Positions 1-8,204 of a stretch of 64,000 nucleotides of DNA are shown piece after piece. Made by a program: the position numbers and the translations under genes. The notes under the pieces were generated by a model. That model made no database searches, was not told the DNA's origin, and saw nothing but the letters and a program-made list of their open reading frames with translations. The first letter of the stretch is position 1; the number at the start of each line of letters is the position of its first letter. Source of the stretch: Woronichinia naegeliana WA131 (GTDB lineage: Bacteria > Cyanobacteriota > Cyanobacteriia > Cyanobacteriales > Microcystaceae); assembly GCA_025370055.1 (NCBI GenBank), contig CP073041.1, forward strand, positions 5,178,272 to 5,242,271, in the 5' to 3' direction.

Positions 1-53
1 TTCTATTAGAGCATCTTCCCAAAATCCAACGGCTAACTCTTTTTTTAGGAACA

Positions 54-317
54 ATGGCAAAAAATTGGGCAATCTGTATCGGCATTAATCAGTACAATAA
101 TCTTTCTCCCCTCAATTATGCGGTGAGAGATGCAGAAGCAATGCGCGGCTATTTCACGGAAGTCGGTTTTGATCCGCTAAATAATCTTCCAGAATTTCCC
201 CTAAACAGAGAATTTGAGGTGTTACTGGAGGGACAGGTGTCATGGGTTCAATGGGTTCGCTGCCTGTACTTTCAGATCCTAATGTCATCTTTTTGCCGTT
301 ATCATTTCAAAGAATAA
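54..317 (+). pseudogene. Orthocaspase (peptidase C14) N-terminal remnant
   Basis: The first 40 or so residues (MAKNWAICIGINQYNN, then a segment with NYAVRDAEAM) match the start of cyanobacterial caspase-like proteases, where this region forms the first strand and helix of the p20 fold. The His and Cys catalytic residues lie far downstream in the family (usually several hundred residues long) and are absent. After about residue 50 the reading becomes unlike the family and the frame stops at residue 87, inside sequence leading to the next gene. This is seen as a 3'-deleted remnant. It is unlikely to be functional. The deletion junction lies near position 200-240. Confidence 0.7.
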
Positions 318-337
318 AAGACAGGTATTTTCAGACA

Positions 338-1408
338 ATGGACATTCTTTTTAACTCCCTACAAGTTGGCCCGCTCACTTTGCCCAATCGTATTCTGATG
401 GCTCCTCTAACTCGTTGTCGAGCTTCTGCCGATCATGTTCCTAGCGATTTAATGGCTGAATATTATGCCCAACGAGCCAGTGCTGGCTTAATTATCGCTG
501 AAGCCACCATGATTATGGCCGGTAATTCCGCTTTTTGGACAGAGCCAGGCATTTATTCCCTCGCCCAGATTGAAGGTTGGCAAAAAACGACCCAGACAGT
601 ACATAAGGCAGGTGGTAAAATCTTTCTCCAACTCTGGCATGGTGGCCGAGCCTGTCATCCCTTGCTCAATAATGGCTTACAACCCGTTGCGCCTAGTCCC
701 ATTCCCATCACTGGTGACGAGGTTCACACGCCAGAGGGTAAAAAAAGCTATGTGACCCCCCGTGAACTCAGAGACGATGAACTTCCCCATATTATTGCTG
801 GCTTTAAGATTGCGGCTGAAAATGCCAAAGCAGCCGGATTTGATGGGGTAGAAATACATGGAGCCAATGGCTATCTGCTAGATGAATTCCTGCGCGATGG
901 TTCCAATCAAAGGACTGGCCCCTATGGCGGTTCCCTCGCAAACCGAGGCCGTCTGCTTCTAGAAGTGATGGAAGCCGTTTGTCAGGTCTGGGGCAGCGAT
1001 CGCGTTGGCCTGCGGATTTCCCCCTTAAACAGTTACAACAGCATGATCGATAGCGATCCAGTGGGACTTTCTATCTGGCTAGCCGAGCGTCTCAATGGGT
1101 TGAATCTAGCCTATCTCCATGTGATGCGTGGTGATCTCTATGGGCAGCAAAACGGCGATGTGTTAACGCCTATTAGGGAGCATTATCAGGGTGTTCTCAT
1201 TGGCAATATGAATTACACGTCTGAAGAAGCTGCTTCAGCCATTAGTGAAGGGAAGTTAGATGCTGTTGCCTTTGGTAGTAGCTTTTTAGCCAATCCCGAT
1301 TTACCCAAACGAATTAAGTTAGGGGCCTCCTTAAACGCACCGAACCCTGCCACTTTCTACGGAGCGGGGCCAGAAGGTTATACAGACTATCCCACCTTAG
1401 AGGCATAG
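338..1408 (+). CDS. Old yellow enzyme family NADH:flavin oxidoreductase
   Basis: A 356-residue protein of the FMN-binding TIM-barrel OYE family (N-ethylmaleimide reductase group), which reduces activated C=C bonds with NAD(P)H. Visible motifs are LPNRILMAPLTRCRA at the N terminus, QLWHGGRACHP, the barrel segment GFDGVEIHGANGYLLDEFL, RTGPYGGSLANRGR, and near the C terminus DAVAFGSSFLANPDLP. Length is normal for the family. The frame is open upstream to 242, but the ATG at 338 starts the typical N terminus (MDILFNSLQVGPLTLPNR), so it is preferred; the upstream part reads into the orthocaspase remnant. The physiological substrate cannot be told from sequence. Confidence 0.92.
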   Translation: MDILFNSLQVGPLTLPNRILMAPLTRCRASADHVPSDLMAEYYAQRASAGLIIAEATMIMAGNSAFWTEPGIYSLAQIEGWQKTTQTVHKAGGKIFLQLWHGGRACHPLLNNGLQPVAPSPIPITGDEVHTPEGKKSYVTPRELRDDELPHIIAGFKIAAENAKAAGFDGVEIHGANGYLLDEFLRDGSNQRTGPYGGSLANRGRLLLEVMEAVCQVWGSDRVGLRISPLNSYNSMIDSDPVGLSIWLAERLNGLNLAYLHVMRGDLYGQQNGDVLTPIREHYQGVLIGNMNYTSEEAASAISEGKLDAVAFGSSFLANPDLPKRIKLGASLNAPNPATFYGAGPEGYTDYPTLEA

Positions 1409-1426
1409 CTATTAGCGGTTTAGGTG

Positions 1427-1460
1427 AAGCTCAAAGGTCTTTTTTAGGCTTTTTGAGCTT
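1427..1460. terminator. Inverted repeat downstream of the OYE gene
   Basis: A perfect 9-bp inverted repeat (AAGCTCAAA / TTTGAGCTT) encloses a T-rich loop about 20 bp after the OYE stop codon. It could act as a transcription terminator, but no uridine tract follows the stem, so the assignment is weak. Confidence 0.3.
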
Positions 1461-1598
1461 ATGGTTGCTGGTCTAAACCTGGCGTTGCAAAACGATGAAT
1501 TCAGTGAAGGCACTATCTACAATTTGTCAAAACTCCAGAGATTGCCTACACTAATGAGGATACAACCTTTGGTGTGAGCGCAGTTACCAGTAATCGCA

Positions 1599-3035
1599 AT
1601 GAAAAAGACGCTGTTTTTAAGTCCCCCGTCCTTTGATGGCTTCGATGGTGGTGCAGGAGCGAGATATCAAGCTAAACGGGAAATTACCTCTTTTTGGTAT
1701 CCCACCTGGTTAGCTCAACCGGCGGCCTTGGTTCCGGGCAGTAAACTCATTGATGCGCCGCCCCATAATCAAACCGTTGACGATGTGCTGGCGATCGCCC
1801 AGGATTATGATTTAGTCATTATGCACACTAGCACCCCGTCCTTGGCCAATGATGTCAAATGTGCAGAAACCATTAAAGCGCAAAAACCTGACACCGAAAT
1901 TGGTTTTATTGGTGCCCATGTTGCCGTTTTACCAGAGGAAACCTTAAAAGCAAATCCGATCATTGATTTTGTTTGTCGGAATGAATTTGACTACACTTGT
2001 AAAGAGGTAGCAGAAGGTCGTCCCTATGCAGAAATCACGGGCTTAAGCTATCGAGAAAAGGATGGAAATATTAAACATAATCCTGAACGGGAATTAATTC
2101 ATGATTGGGATGCCATGCCCAGCGTTTTACCCGTTTATGCGCGCGATTTAGAGATTAAGAAATATTTTATTGGTTATTTACTACATCCCTATATCTCTTT
2201 TTATACGGGTCGGGGTTGTCCAGCTAAATGTAGTTTTTGTCTTTGGCCCCAAACCATTGGTGGTCATAATTACCGTGCTAAAAGTCCTGAAGCAGTGGGT
2301 CGGGAAATGGCAGAAGCTAAGGCGATTTTTGGGGATTCTGTCCGTGAATATATGTTCGATGATGATACTTTTACCATTGATAAACAACGGGCGATCGCGA
2401 TTAGTGAGTATTTGAAAAAATTAAAAGTGACCTGGAGTTGTAATGCTAGAGCAAATTTAGATTACGATACCCTCAAAACCCTACGAGATAACGGCTTACG
2501 CTTATTATTAGTTGGTTTTGAATCAGGAAATCAGGAAATCCTCGATGGCATCCGTAAAGGAATTAAGCTGGAAGTTGCCCGTAAATTTATGGAAAATTGC
2601 CGTAAATTAGGCATTACTGTTCACGGAACCTTCATTATTGGACTCCCCAACGAAAGCCAAGAAACCATCGAAGAAACGATTCGTTTTGCTTGCGAAGTCA
2701 GTCCCCACACCATACAGGTATCTATTGCGGCTCCCTATCCAGGTACAGAGTTGTATCGTCAGGCTCAAGCCAATGGCTGGTTTACCAACAATAATCAAAA
2801 TTTGATTGCAACGTCAGGGATTCAACTTTCGACCTTAGAATATCCCAATTTATCGACTAAACAGATTGAAGATGCGGTAGAAAGAATGTATCGGCAATTC
2901 TATTTTCGCCCGCAAGCGATTATTCCCATTGTCAAGGAAATGCTTGGCGATCCGCAAATGTTAGTGCGACGATTACGAGAAGGGAAAGAATTTTTTGCCT
3001 ACCTCAAGGAACGTCATCAGGGCGCAGTTGTTTAA
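1599..3035 (+). CDS. hpnJ: Hopanoid-type B12-binding radical SAM protein HpnJ
   Basis: A 478-residue protein with an N-terminal cobalamin-binding-like domain (about residues 1-170; MKKTLFLSPPSFDGFDGGAG, then FIGAHVAVLPEE) followed by a radical SAM domain. The [4Fe-4S] ligands are in GRGCPAKCSFCLWPQ (CxxxCxxC), and GFESGNQEILDGIRKG and HGTFIIGLPNE are typical barrel motifs. The opening sequence and length fit HpnJ, which in Burkholderia is implicated in making the cyclitol ether head group of bacteriohopanetetrol (family knowledge). The substrate in this organism is inferred. It precedes a ferritin-like gene in the same direction. Other hopanoid genes are not in the window. Confidence 0.85.
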   Translation: MKKTLFLSPPSFDGFDGGAGARYQAKREITSFWYPTWLAQPAALVPGSKLIDAPPHNQTVDDVLAIAQDYDLVIMHTSTPSLANDVKCAETIKAQKPDTEIGFIGAHVAVLPEETLKANPIIDFVCRNEFDYTCKEVAEGRPYAEITGLSYREKDGNIKHNPERELIHDWDAMPSVLPVYARDLEIKKYFIGYLLHPYISFYTGRGCPAKCSFCLWPQTIGGHNYRAKSPEAVGREMAEAKAIFGDSVREYMFDDDTFTIDKQRAIAISEYLKKLKVTWSCNARANLDYDTLKTLRDNGLRLLLVGFESGNQEILDGIRKGIKLEVARKFMENCRKLGITVHGTFIIGLPNESQETIEETIRFACEVSPHTIQVSIAAPYPGTELYRQAQANGWFTNNNQNLIATSGIQLSTLEYPNLSTKQIEDAVERMYRQFYFRPQAIIPIVKEMLGDPQMLVRRLREGKEFFAYLKERHQGAVV

Positions 3036-3055
3036 TTGGGAATCAATCTTTTTTG

Positions 3056-3077
3056 AATCTCTTTAGAGATTGTTTTT
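3056..3077 (+). terminator. Possible weak intrinsic terminator after hpnJ
   Basis: A 6-bp stem (AATCTC / GAGATT, loop TTTA) is followed by GTTTTT. It lies 21 bp after the hpnJ stop codon and inside a wider inverted repeat (TTGGGAA near 3036, TTCCCAA near 3088). The stem is short, so termination may be partial. Confidence 0.4.
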
Positions 3078-3134
3078 AACCACTAGTTCCCAAAAAATCT
3101 GACCTTAATACTCCCTTTGAATGCCTTAGTAAAG

Positions 3135-3983
3135 ATGCTTAAACTCGGTAGCCAAGAACATAAAAAATTATTCTGCCAACATTTTATTGATAGCCATCTC
3201 GACTATGAACCGGAAACACTTCCTTGGCCAACGTTAGAAGGTGAAGCTCTAGAACGTTTACAGACTATTCCTTTTTGGAAAGAGGCTCTCTACACCGAAC
3301 GCAAAGCCGGCATTATGGTCAGTCGTTTTGCCCGAACCATTGAAGATCCAGTTCTCAAAGAAGCGATCGCCCTTCAAGGACGAGAGGAAACCCGTCATGG
3401 TCGTTTAATTGGCTATTTAATTAAACACTATGGCATTGCAATTGAAGAACCCGAAAATGCTGAAATTTCCGATAATATTGAACTGGCTTTTACTGACTTT
3501 GGCTTTGAGGAATGTCTAGACTCTTATTTTGCCTTTGGAATGTTTGATATTGCCCATCAAGCAAAGTACTTACCCGAAGAAATATTCCAGGTATTTGACC
3601 CGATTTTAGATGAAGAAGCCCGTCACATTGTTTTCTTTGTCAATTGGTTTACCTATTTACAAATTCAACGGGGCCAAGTTTTCGCACCCTTACGATCATT
3701 CAAAACAGGTTGGCATTATGGCCGGGCCCTTAAGGGGTTAATTGATGTTTTTGGCGGTGTGGCAGAACGAGATGATCAAGCCTTTACAGCAACGAGTGCA
3801 ACCATGTTTATGGATGATCTCACTCCAGAGTTATTTTTGCAAACTTGTTTAGCTCAAAATGCGCTGCGTATGAGTAAATTTCCGCCGGAGTTATTGCAAC
3901 CGGAGTTATTGCCAACTCTATCTAAATTGGCATTAGGCATTTTGCAACTGTTACCGAAACCACAAAAAACAGCGATCGCTTAA
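3135..3983 (+). CDS. Ferritin-like diiron protein
   Basis: A helical protein of 282 residues with two carboxylate/histidine iron-ligand motifs typical of the ferritin-like superfamily: GREETRHGRL around residue 85 and DEEARHIVFF around residue 166, plus single Glu residues one helix earlier (for example EALYTERKAG). No membrane segment is obvious. The start is uncertain: ATG at 3135 is preferred, but TTG at 3117 would add six residues, and neither has a clear ribosome binding site. It follows hpnJ by about 100 bp in the same direction, so a role in lipid or hopanoid modification is plausible; that is inference from position. The substrate is unknown. Confidence 0.7.
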   Translation: MLKLGSQEHKKLFCQHFIDSHLDYEPETLPWPTLEGEALERLQTIPFWKEALYTERKAGIMVSRFARTIEDPVLKEAIALQGREETRHGRLIGYLIKHYGIAIEEPENAEISDNIELAFTDFGFEECLDSYFAFGMFDIAHQAKYLPEEIFQVFDPILDEEARHIVFFVNWFTYLQIQRGQVFAPLRSFKTGWHYGRALKGLIDVFGGVAERDDQAFTATSATMFMDDLTPELFLQTCLAQNALRMSKFPPELLQPELLPTLSKLALGILQLLPKPQKTAIA

Positions 3984-4048
3984 TCTTGACGAGTATTACT
4001 TTTAAGGCGGCGATCAAGTCTTTAAAATGTTCTTTACTCATTTAATTT

Positions 4049-4552
4049 TTAGCCATGCAGTTGCTTGATTAAGTGATTTAATTCGGGCAAAATCAGTTTT
4101 TCCATGGCCAATTGAACTGCTTTTGTTGATCCTGGCAAAGAGAATACGAGTTTAGACTGATACGTGCCTGCAACTGCACGGGAGGCGATCGCCCTGGAGC
4201 CAATTTCTTGATAGCTTAAAAAGCGAAATAATTCTCCGAAGCCGGGCAAGGTTTTTTCTAGTAATTCTTGTAGCACCTCGTAGGTCGTATCACGGGGAGA
4301 AATGCCGGTTCCTCCATTACAAAGAATGACATCTAGTTCAGGCATAGACCCTAATTGCTGTAGGGCTGCTCGAATCTGGTTAGGGTCATCGGGCAAAATT
4401 TGATAGGATTCCAGATAATGGCCAGCCGCTTGTAAGGCTTGTTGCATGAACTGGCCGCTGCGATCGCTGTCTGGGGTACGAGTGTCACTAATGGTCAGCA
4501 CCGCACAACGAATCGATAAAAGGCTTGAATCTGGATGGGGAAGCGGAGGCAT
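4049..4552 (-). CDS. MoaB/Mog family molybdopterin biosynthesis protein
   Basis: A 167-residue protein with the MoCF-biosynthesis fold: CAVLTISDTRTPDSDRSG at the N terminus, LDVILCNGGTGISPRDTTYE in the middle (the GGTG loop binds molybdopterin), and FSLPGSTKAVQLAMEKLILPELNHL at the C terminus. The family adenylates molybdopterin before metal insertion. MoaB and MogA cannot be separated confidently by eye. It is convergent with the ferritin-like gene. Downstream on the plus strand the next 700 bp are mobile-element debris. Confidence 0.88.
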   Translation of the reverse strand: MPPLPHPDSSLLSIRCAVLTISDTRTPDSDRSGQFMQQALQAAGHYLESYQILPDDPNQIRAALQQLGSMPELDVILCNGGTGISPRDTTYEVLQELLEKTLPGFGELFRFLSYQEIGSRAIASRAVAGTYQSKLVFSLPGSTKAVQLAMEKLILPELNHLIKQLHG

Positions 4553-4628
4553 GATAATACCTATAAACTACCTGTGAACGATCTATAAAACTATCAATAC
4601 AATCAGGGGCGATTACCTAACTTTAATT

Positions 4629-4840
4629 AGGGCTTGCTGAATAAGTATAGAACCCTTGCCGGATAATGCTTTCAAGCATTTTAAAAACGATCAGGTGCAA
4701 GGTTATGGCCTTTGGAGGCTCAAAGCCCATGCACGTCGTTGGAAAACTGGGGGTTGAAATTGGAAACAACTCTCTGAAGTCACCATTTTTCGCGTCCTGT
4801 GGCATCTAGGTTCGTTTTGTGGACTTTTTCAGCAGACCCT
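4629..4840. mobile_element. 212-bp MITE with IS-B-like ends
   Basis: The element begins AGGGCTTGCTGAATAAG and ends in a near inverted copy (CTTTTTCAGCAGACCCT). It is flanked on both sides by AATT, a 4-bp target duplication. The termini resemble those of IS-B (AGGGCTTGCTGAAAAA) but the interior has no transposase coding, so it is a non-autonomous element or internally deleted relative. Immediately after the right AATT a further 13 bp (AGGGCTTGCTGAA, 4845-4857) repeats the same terminus, suggesting a second insertion at the same site that was later overwritten. Confidence 0.75.
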
Positions 4841-4857
4841 AATTAGGGCTTGCTGAA

Positions 4858-5271
4858 TGGTGCGACCTTTAGTTGATAAAAGATAGTGTAATCAGGGTTC
4901 TACAGGGAATCCATATTGATCAAGTTTTGCCCAAAATTGACTCCATCGTTCCTTGGTCAATACCCAGCAATTCCAAATTCAGAATGTAGCTAAAGATACA
5001 AAATCCCTGAAGTGGTTACGGTCAAGGGGTTTAATGCCAATATTTAGAATCAATGTAATGCTCTATTTAGTGATTGATCAAGTTTGTTTGCAGGTTGCTG
5101 ACTCTCCAAGAGGCTAAGATTCGAGGAGGAAGTACAAAAAACGTCAGAAATCAGCGAAATCTCTTTTAACTGCATAAAAGCGAGATAACGTCTGTATCTT
5201 ATGTTACTGTTTGAATTTGGAATTGCTGGGTCAATACCAAAGCCCGTAGACTCAAAATAATTCTTGGTGTA
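4858..5271 (-). mobile_element. IS-A-like end remnant, split by a small MITE
   Basis: Positions 4858-4964 and 5229-5271 together match about 150 bp of the end of IS-A that encodes the transposase C terminus (GGTGCGACCTTTAGTTGAT, then sequence encoding a variant of ILSLRALVLT on the minus strand). It shares several diagnostic differences with the remnant at 53169 and both stop at nearly the same place, so they may be copies of one short derivative. It is interrupted by the 4965-5228 element. Confidence 0.7.
4965..5228. mobile_element. 264-bp MITE with 16-bp TIRs and 10-bp target duplication
   Basis: The ends are a perfect 16-bp inverted repeat (CAGCAATTCCAAATTC at 4965, its complement ending at 5228). 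The element sits inside the IS-A-like remnant and is bounded by a direct repeat of GGTCAATACC (4955-4964 and 5229-5238). Excising the element and one repeat restores the IS-A sequence without a gap. No open reading frame is present inside. A 10-bp duplication is usual for IS4-group transposases, so an IS4-type enzyme elsewhere may mobilise it. Confidence 0.85.
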
Positions 5272-5418
5272 AAATTTTCGTTGATTACATCTGACGCAAG
5301 CTCGAAAGCCCTATCGTACCGTTTCACAGGATAATCTATCAACGAATTATTTACAGGTAGAAATAAAGTAGGTAAACTTGAACAATGAAAATCTTCCAAC
5401 CTCAACATACAGGAACAA

Positions 5419-5643
5419 TTGAAAACAAAAGAGGAGACTATTAAGGAGTTGACTGATAATCATCGTCAACTTCAAAAAGAGAAGGATAATCTTCTTTCAC
5501 CGTCTGGATGGCTTTTCCTAATTTTAGCGGGATTGGCAATTTTTCTTTATGACCAACATCAATCAACACTTTCACCTACAGAACGAGTTGAGAGGGATAT
5601 GATAGAATGGCGCATAAGACAAACCTACCCGTACCAAAGATAA
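5419..5643 (+). CDS. Small membrane protein of unknown function, possibly truncated
   Basis: A 74-residue reading frame with a charged, coiled-coil-like N terminus (about residues 1-27, rich in K, E, Q and D), one hydrophobic segment (GWLFLILAGLAIFLYD, residues 30-45) and a polar tail. The start is TTG with no good ribosome binding site; the frame is open a further 30 bases upstream without a start. It lies just after the transposon debris and converges on the dynamin-like gene, so it may be the 3' end of a longer gene cut by insertions. I do not recognise the family. Confidence 0.4.
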   Translation: MKTKEETIKELTDNHRQLQKEKDNLLSPSGWLFLILAGLAIFLYDQHQSTLSPTERVERDMIEWRIRQTYPYQR

Positions 5644-5670
5644 AGAGCGCGGAGATAGATTTCTTACAGA

Positions 5671-7890
5671 CTAAAAAAGATACTGAGAACACAGCTTAGT
5701 TTGAGCCTGAGTATCGGTAATTAATCGTTTCCATTCCTTTTTGTTTTCTTCCCATTTACCAAGTTCCTCTAATTCTTTAAAAACTTTGTAACGGTTTTCC
5801 CAAAGAAAGATTCTCCATTCTGATTGAACTCCCCTTGAACAAAAAATGTGATCAGTAAATTCTTCAACAAGTGCGTAGGCAATTTGGTTTGGCAATGCGG
5901 ATAAAGGTTCCAATGTTTGCTTACATCCATCTAATACTTCGTCACGGGTTGCTTCTAGATTTTCTTTAACATCTTCAGCATTGTTGATGTCTGTTTTAGA
6001 GTTTTGATCAGGATAAAGCTCCGTCAGATGTTTTCGGATTTCCCGAAGAACAAGCCCTGCGAAAGAAACATCATATTGCTCGAAATAGTTAAAAATATAT
6101 CGTAGATTATCCTGTTTATTGGCAGGTAGCTGTTGTTTTATTTCCTCAAAGAATTTAGAGCCTGTCGCTTCGGATAAGCCCATCAATTTGCCTTCTTCTC
6201 TTAACTTCTTAGCAACATCTTCTTTAATTTTGTCTAATAATGTTTGTACATCCAAATCTAACCCAAGTAGATGACGAGAAATATCCGTCCTTATTTCAGA
6301 AAGGTAGGAATCATAAGTCGGCCGAAAACCATCTTTTGCAGAGCTTCTTCTTTTGATTTTTTCTATATTAGGTAATGTATTTTTACAGCAGTCATCTAAC
6401 TTGCTTTCTATTTTCTGTTTAAATTCCTCATCTACTTCATTTTCATTACATTTATTCTTAAGGTCATTCCGAAATTCTATTAGACTATTCGTAATGTCTC
6501 CCCACCAACCACTATGACCATCATCGCCGATGAATAAGTGTTCAAATTTTGCATCTTCACCAGAAAAACGATCCAGGACATTCTGATATTGTATTAAACT
6601 CATTTCAATACTATCTAAAAGATTTGAAATCGAATGTTTGACTGATTGACAATACTGACGATCTAAGTCCTGAATCTTTTTCTCTAAATGCTCAAGAATA
6701 ATATTGAAGACTTTGTAGGCTTCTTGTGGATCAGAGCAGTTAATAATTCGGTAGTCAACCGCTTCAAATTTTCTGTCTTTCTGAAGAGTATCACAACCTT
6801 CTTGATTATCTCCCTGCAAGTTAAGAATGATAAAAACTCTTTCACTAAAGTTATTGAGAGCATTTTTAGCATTGTAGTACAAATCCTGAAAGCTATCTTT
6901 CCATAGAAAGCGTTTCGTTCCAGGAAGATAAAGAAACATAACCGCGTCAACATCCCTTCCTATTGTTTCTAGCATCAGTTCTTCATCACCCAAACGAGTA
7001 TCACCCATCCCTGGCACATCAACCAACGTAATCTTGTCGTTGATGTTGAGGTTCATGGTCGCATCTTTGAACTGACAAAAGAACTTAGCTTGCCGCACAA
7101 CCAAATGCTTGAAATTTGTCAGCAAGCCATTTGCGTTTCGTTTTTGAGTAACCCACTCTTCAATCTCTTCTTTTTTTATAATCTCTATCTTTTTAGAGTT
7201 TTGATTACTCTCAAGCAGAGACTTGTATTGCTCCAGCGTATAATAGTAGTCATTCAGCAAGTGCTTGTACATTTGCTCCTCTTTCTGTCCCTTGATGCGA
7301 GCAGGAGTTTCTTGAGATAATGCTTGAGACTTAAAAAAGTCCTCCAAACTATTTGGGGGATTGCCTAACTCCAATTTCTGGTAGTACGGCTTGATCACCT
7401 CATCTAAAAAAGTTTCTGACGTATGGAGTTCTATTTCTGCCTTGACTTCGGTTTGGTCAGGCAAGTTCTGAATTTTGCTACGAACAGCAGTACAAGCTCC
7501 ACCTGTACGAGCCGGAATGACTTCATTTCCCAGACCACTCAAGCTTTGCAACAATGTACTCTTACCCGCCCCAGTCTCCCCAATAACACCGATATTCAGG
7601 GTATCTCGATCAAAGCGTTTTGCTAAGATATTAAGTTGTTTACCCTGTTTGACAAGTTCAGCTAACTGTTTTCTCAAATTCATTTGAGAAAGTTCTTGTT
7701 TGATCTCCGCTTCATCTACTGAAGATTCCAATCTTGCGCGATAGTTCTCAAGTTCAGCCAATGACCGACAAACAACTCCCATTCGCTCTGAAGTCCGTTT
7801 TAGTTCTTTAGCAAAAGGTTTACGACTATTGATTATGTTCTCAATGCGCTTATCTCTAGGCATTTCTTCAATACGCTCATCTCTAGGCAT
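5671..7890 (-). CDS. Bacterial dynamin-like GTPase
   Basis: A 739-residue protein with an N-terminal coiled coil, then a dynamin-type G domain: the P-loop GVIGETGAGKSTLLQSL near residue 103, a conserved Thr in GGACTAVRS, the G3 motif DVPGMGDTRLG near residue 290 and a possible G4 in FIILNLQGDN near residue 360. The rest is long and helical and rich in K and E, as in dynamin stalks. No clear transmembrane paddle is seen. Such proteins remodel membranes, and some act in stress or phage defence; which applies here is unknown. It stands alone, although many bacterial dynamins occur in pairs. Two in-frame ATGs start near-identical 9-residue repeats (MPRDERIEE, MPRDKRIEN), so the start may be at 7890 or 7863. 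Confidence 0.8.
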   Translation of the reverse strand: MPRDERIEEMPRDKRIENIINSRKPFAKELKRTSERMGVVCRSLAELENYRARLESSVDEAEIKQELSQMNLRKQLAELVKQGKQLNILAKRFDRDTLNIGVIGETGAGKSTLLQSLSGLGNEVIPARTGGACTAVRSKIQNLPDQTEVKAEIELHTSETFLDEVIKPYYQKLELGNPPNSLEDFFKSQALSQETPARIKGQKEEQMYKHLLNDYYYTLEQYKSLLESNQNSKKIEIIKKEEIEEWVTQKRNANGLLTNFKHLVVRQAKFFCQFKDATMNLNINDKITLVDVPGMGDTRLGDEELMLETIGRDVDAVMFLYLPGTKRFLWKDSFQDLYYNAKNALNNFSERVFIILNLQGDNQEGCDTLQKDRKFEAVDYRIINCSDPQEAYKVFNIILEHLEKKIQDLDRQYCQSVKHSISNLLDSIEMSLIQYQNVLDRFSGEDAKFEHLFIGDDGHSGWWGDITNSLIEFRNDLKNKCNENEVDEEFKQKIESKLDDCCKNTLPNIEKIKRRSSAKDGFRPTYDSYLSEIRTDISRHLLGLDLDVQTLLDKIKEDVAKKLREEGKLMGLSEATGSKFFEEIKQQLPANKQDNLRYIFNYFEQYDVSFAGLVLREIRKHLTELYPDQNSKTDINNAEDVKENLEATRDEVLDGCKQTLEPLSALPNQIAYALVEEFTDHIFCSRGVQSEWRIFLWENRYKVFKELEELGKWEENKKEWKRLITDTQAQTKLCSQYLF

Positions 7891-8204
7891 TTTTGAATCC
7901 TCTGTGAAAGATGTTTACCTTCTGACCTGCTTATTAGGATAGCATACTGACTTGAGAGAAATAGCGATCGCTCATTTCAAGTTCCCTTCCCTCAGAGAAA
8001 CCCATTATCTATCTGCTGATATTAGCACTTTTTCTACTTAAAATCATCTCTACTCAAACGGCAAACCAGAGCAAACGCATTTTAATTTTTAACGATAGAT
8101 TAGGTAAAGGTTTCGGCTATCCTGACTGATTCTGTATAGAACACACTAAAAAGATTAGCACATAAAGAGTCTAGAATTTAGAGGCGATCGCCCTGGGGAA
8201 CTAG
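7891..8204. other. Intergenic region with part of a dispersed repeat
   Basis: No gene is seen in these 314 bp between two minus-strand genes. Positions 8168-8194 contain GAGTCTAGAATTTAGA followed by a HIP1-containing version of a sequence that also forms one end of the 33213-33340 MITE. The promoter of the dynamin-like gene should lie at the left side of this stretch. Confidence 0.5.
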
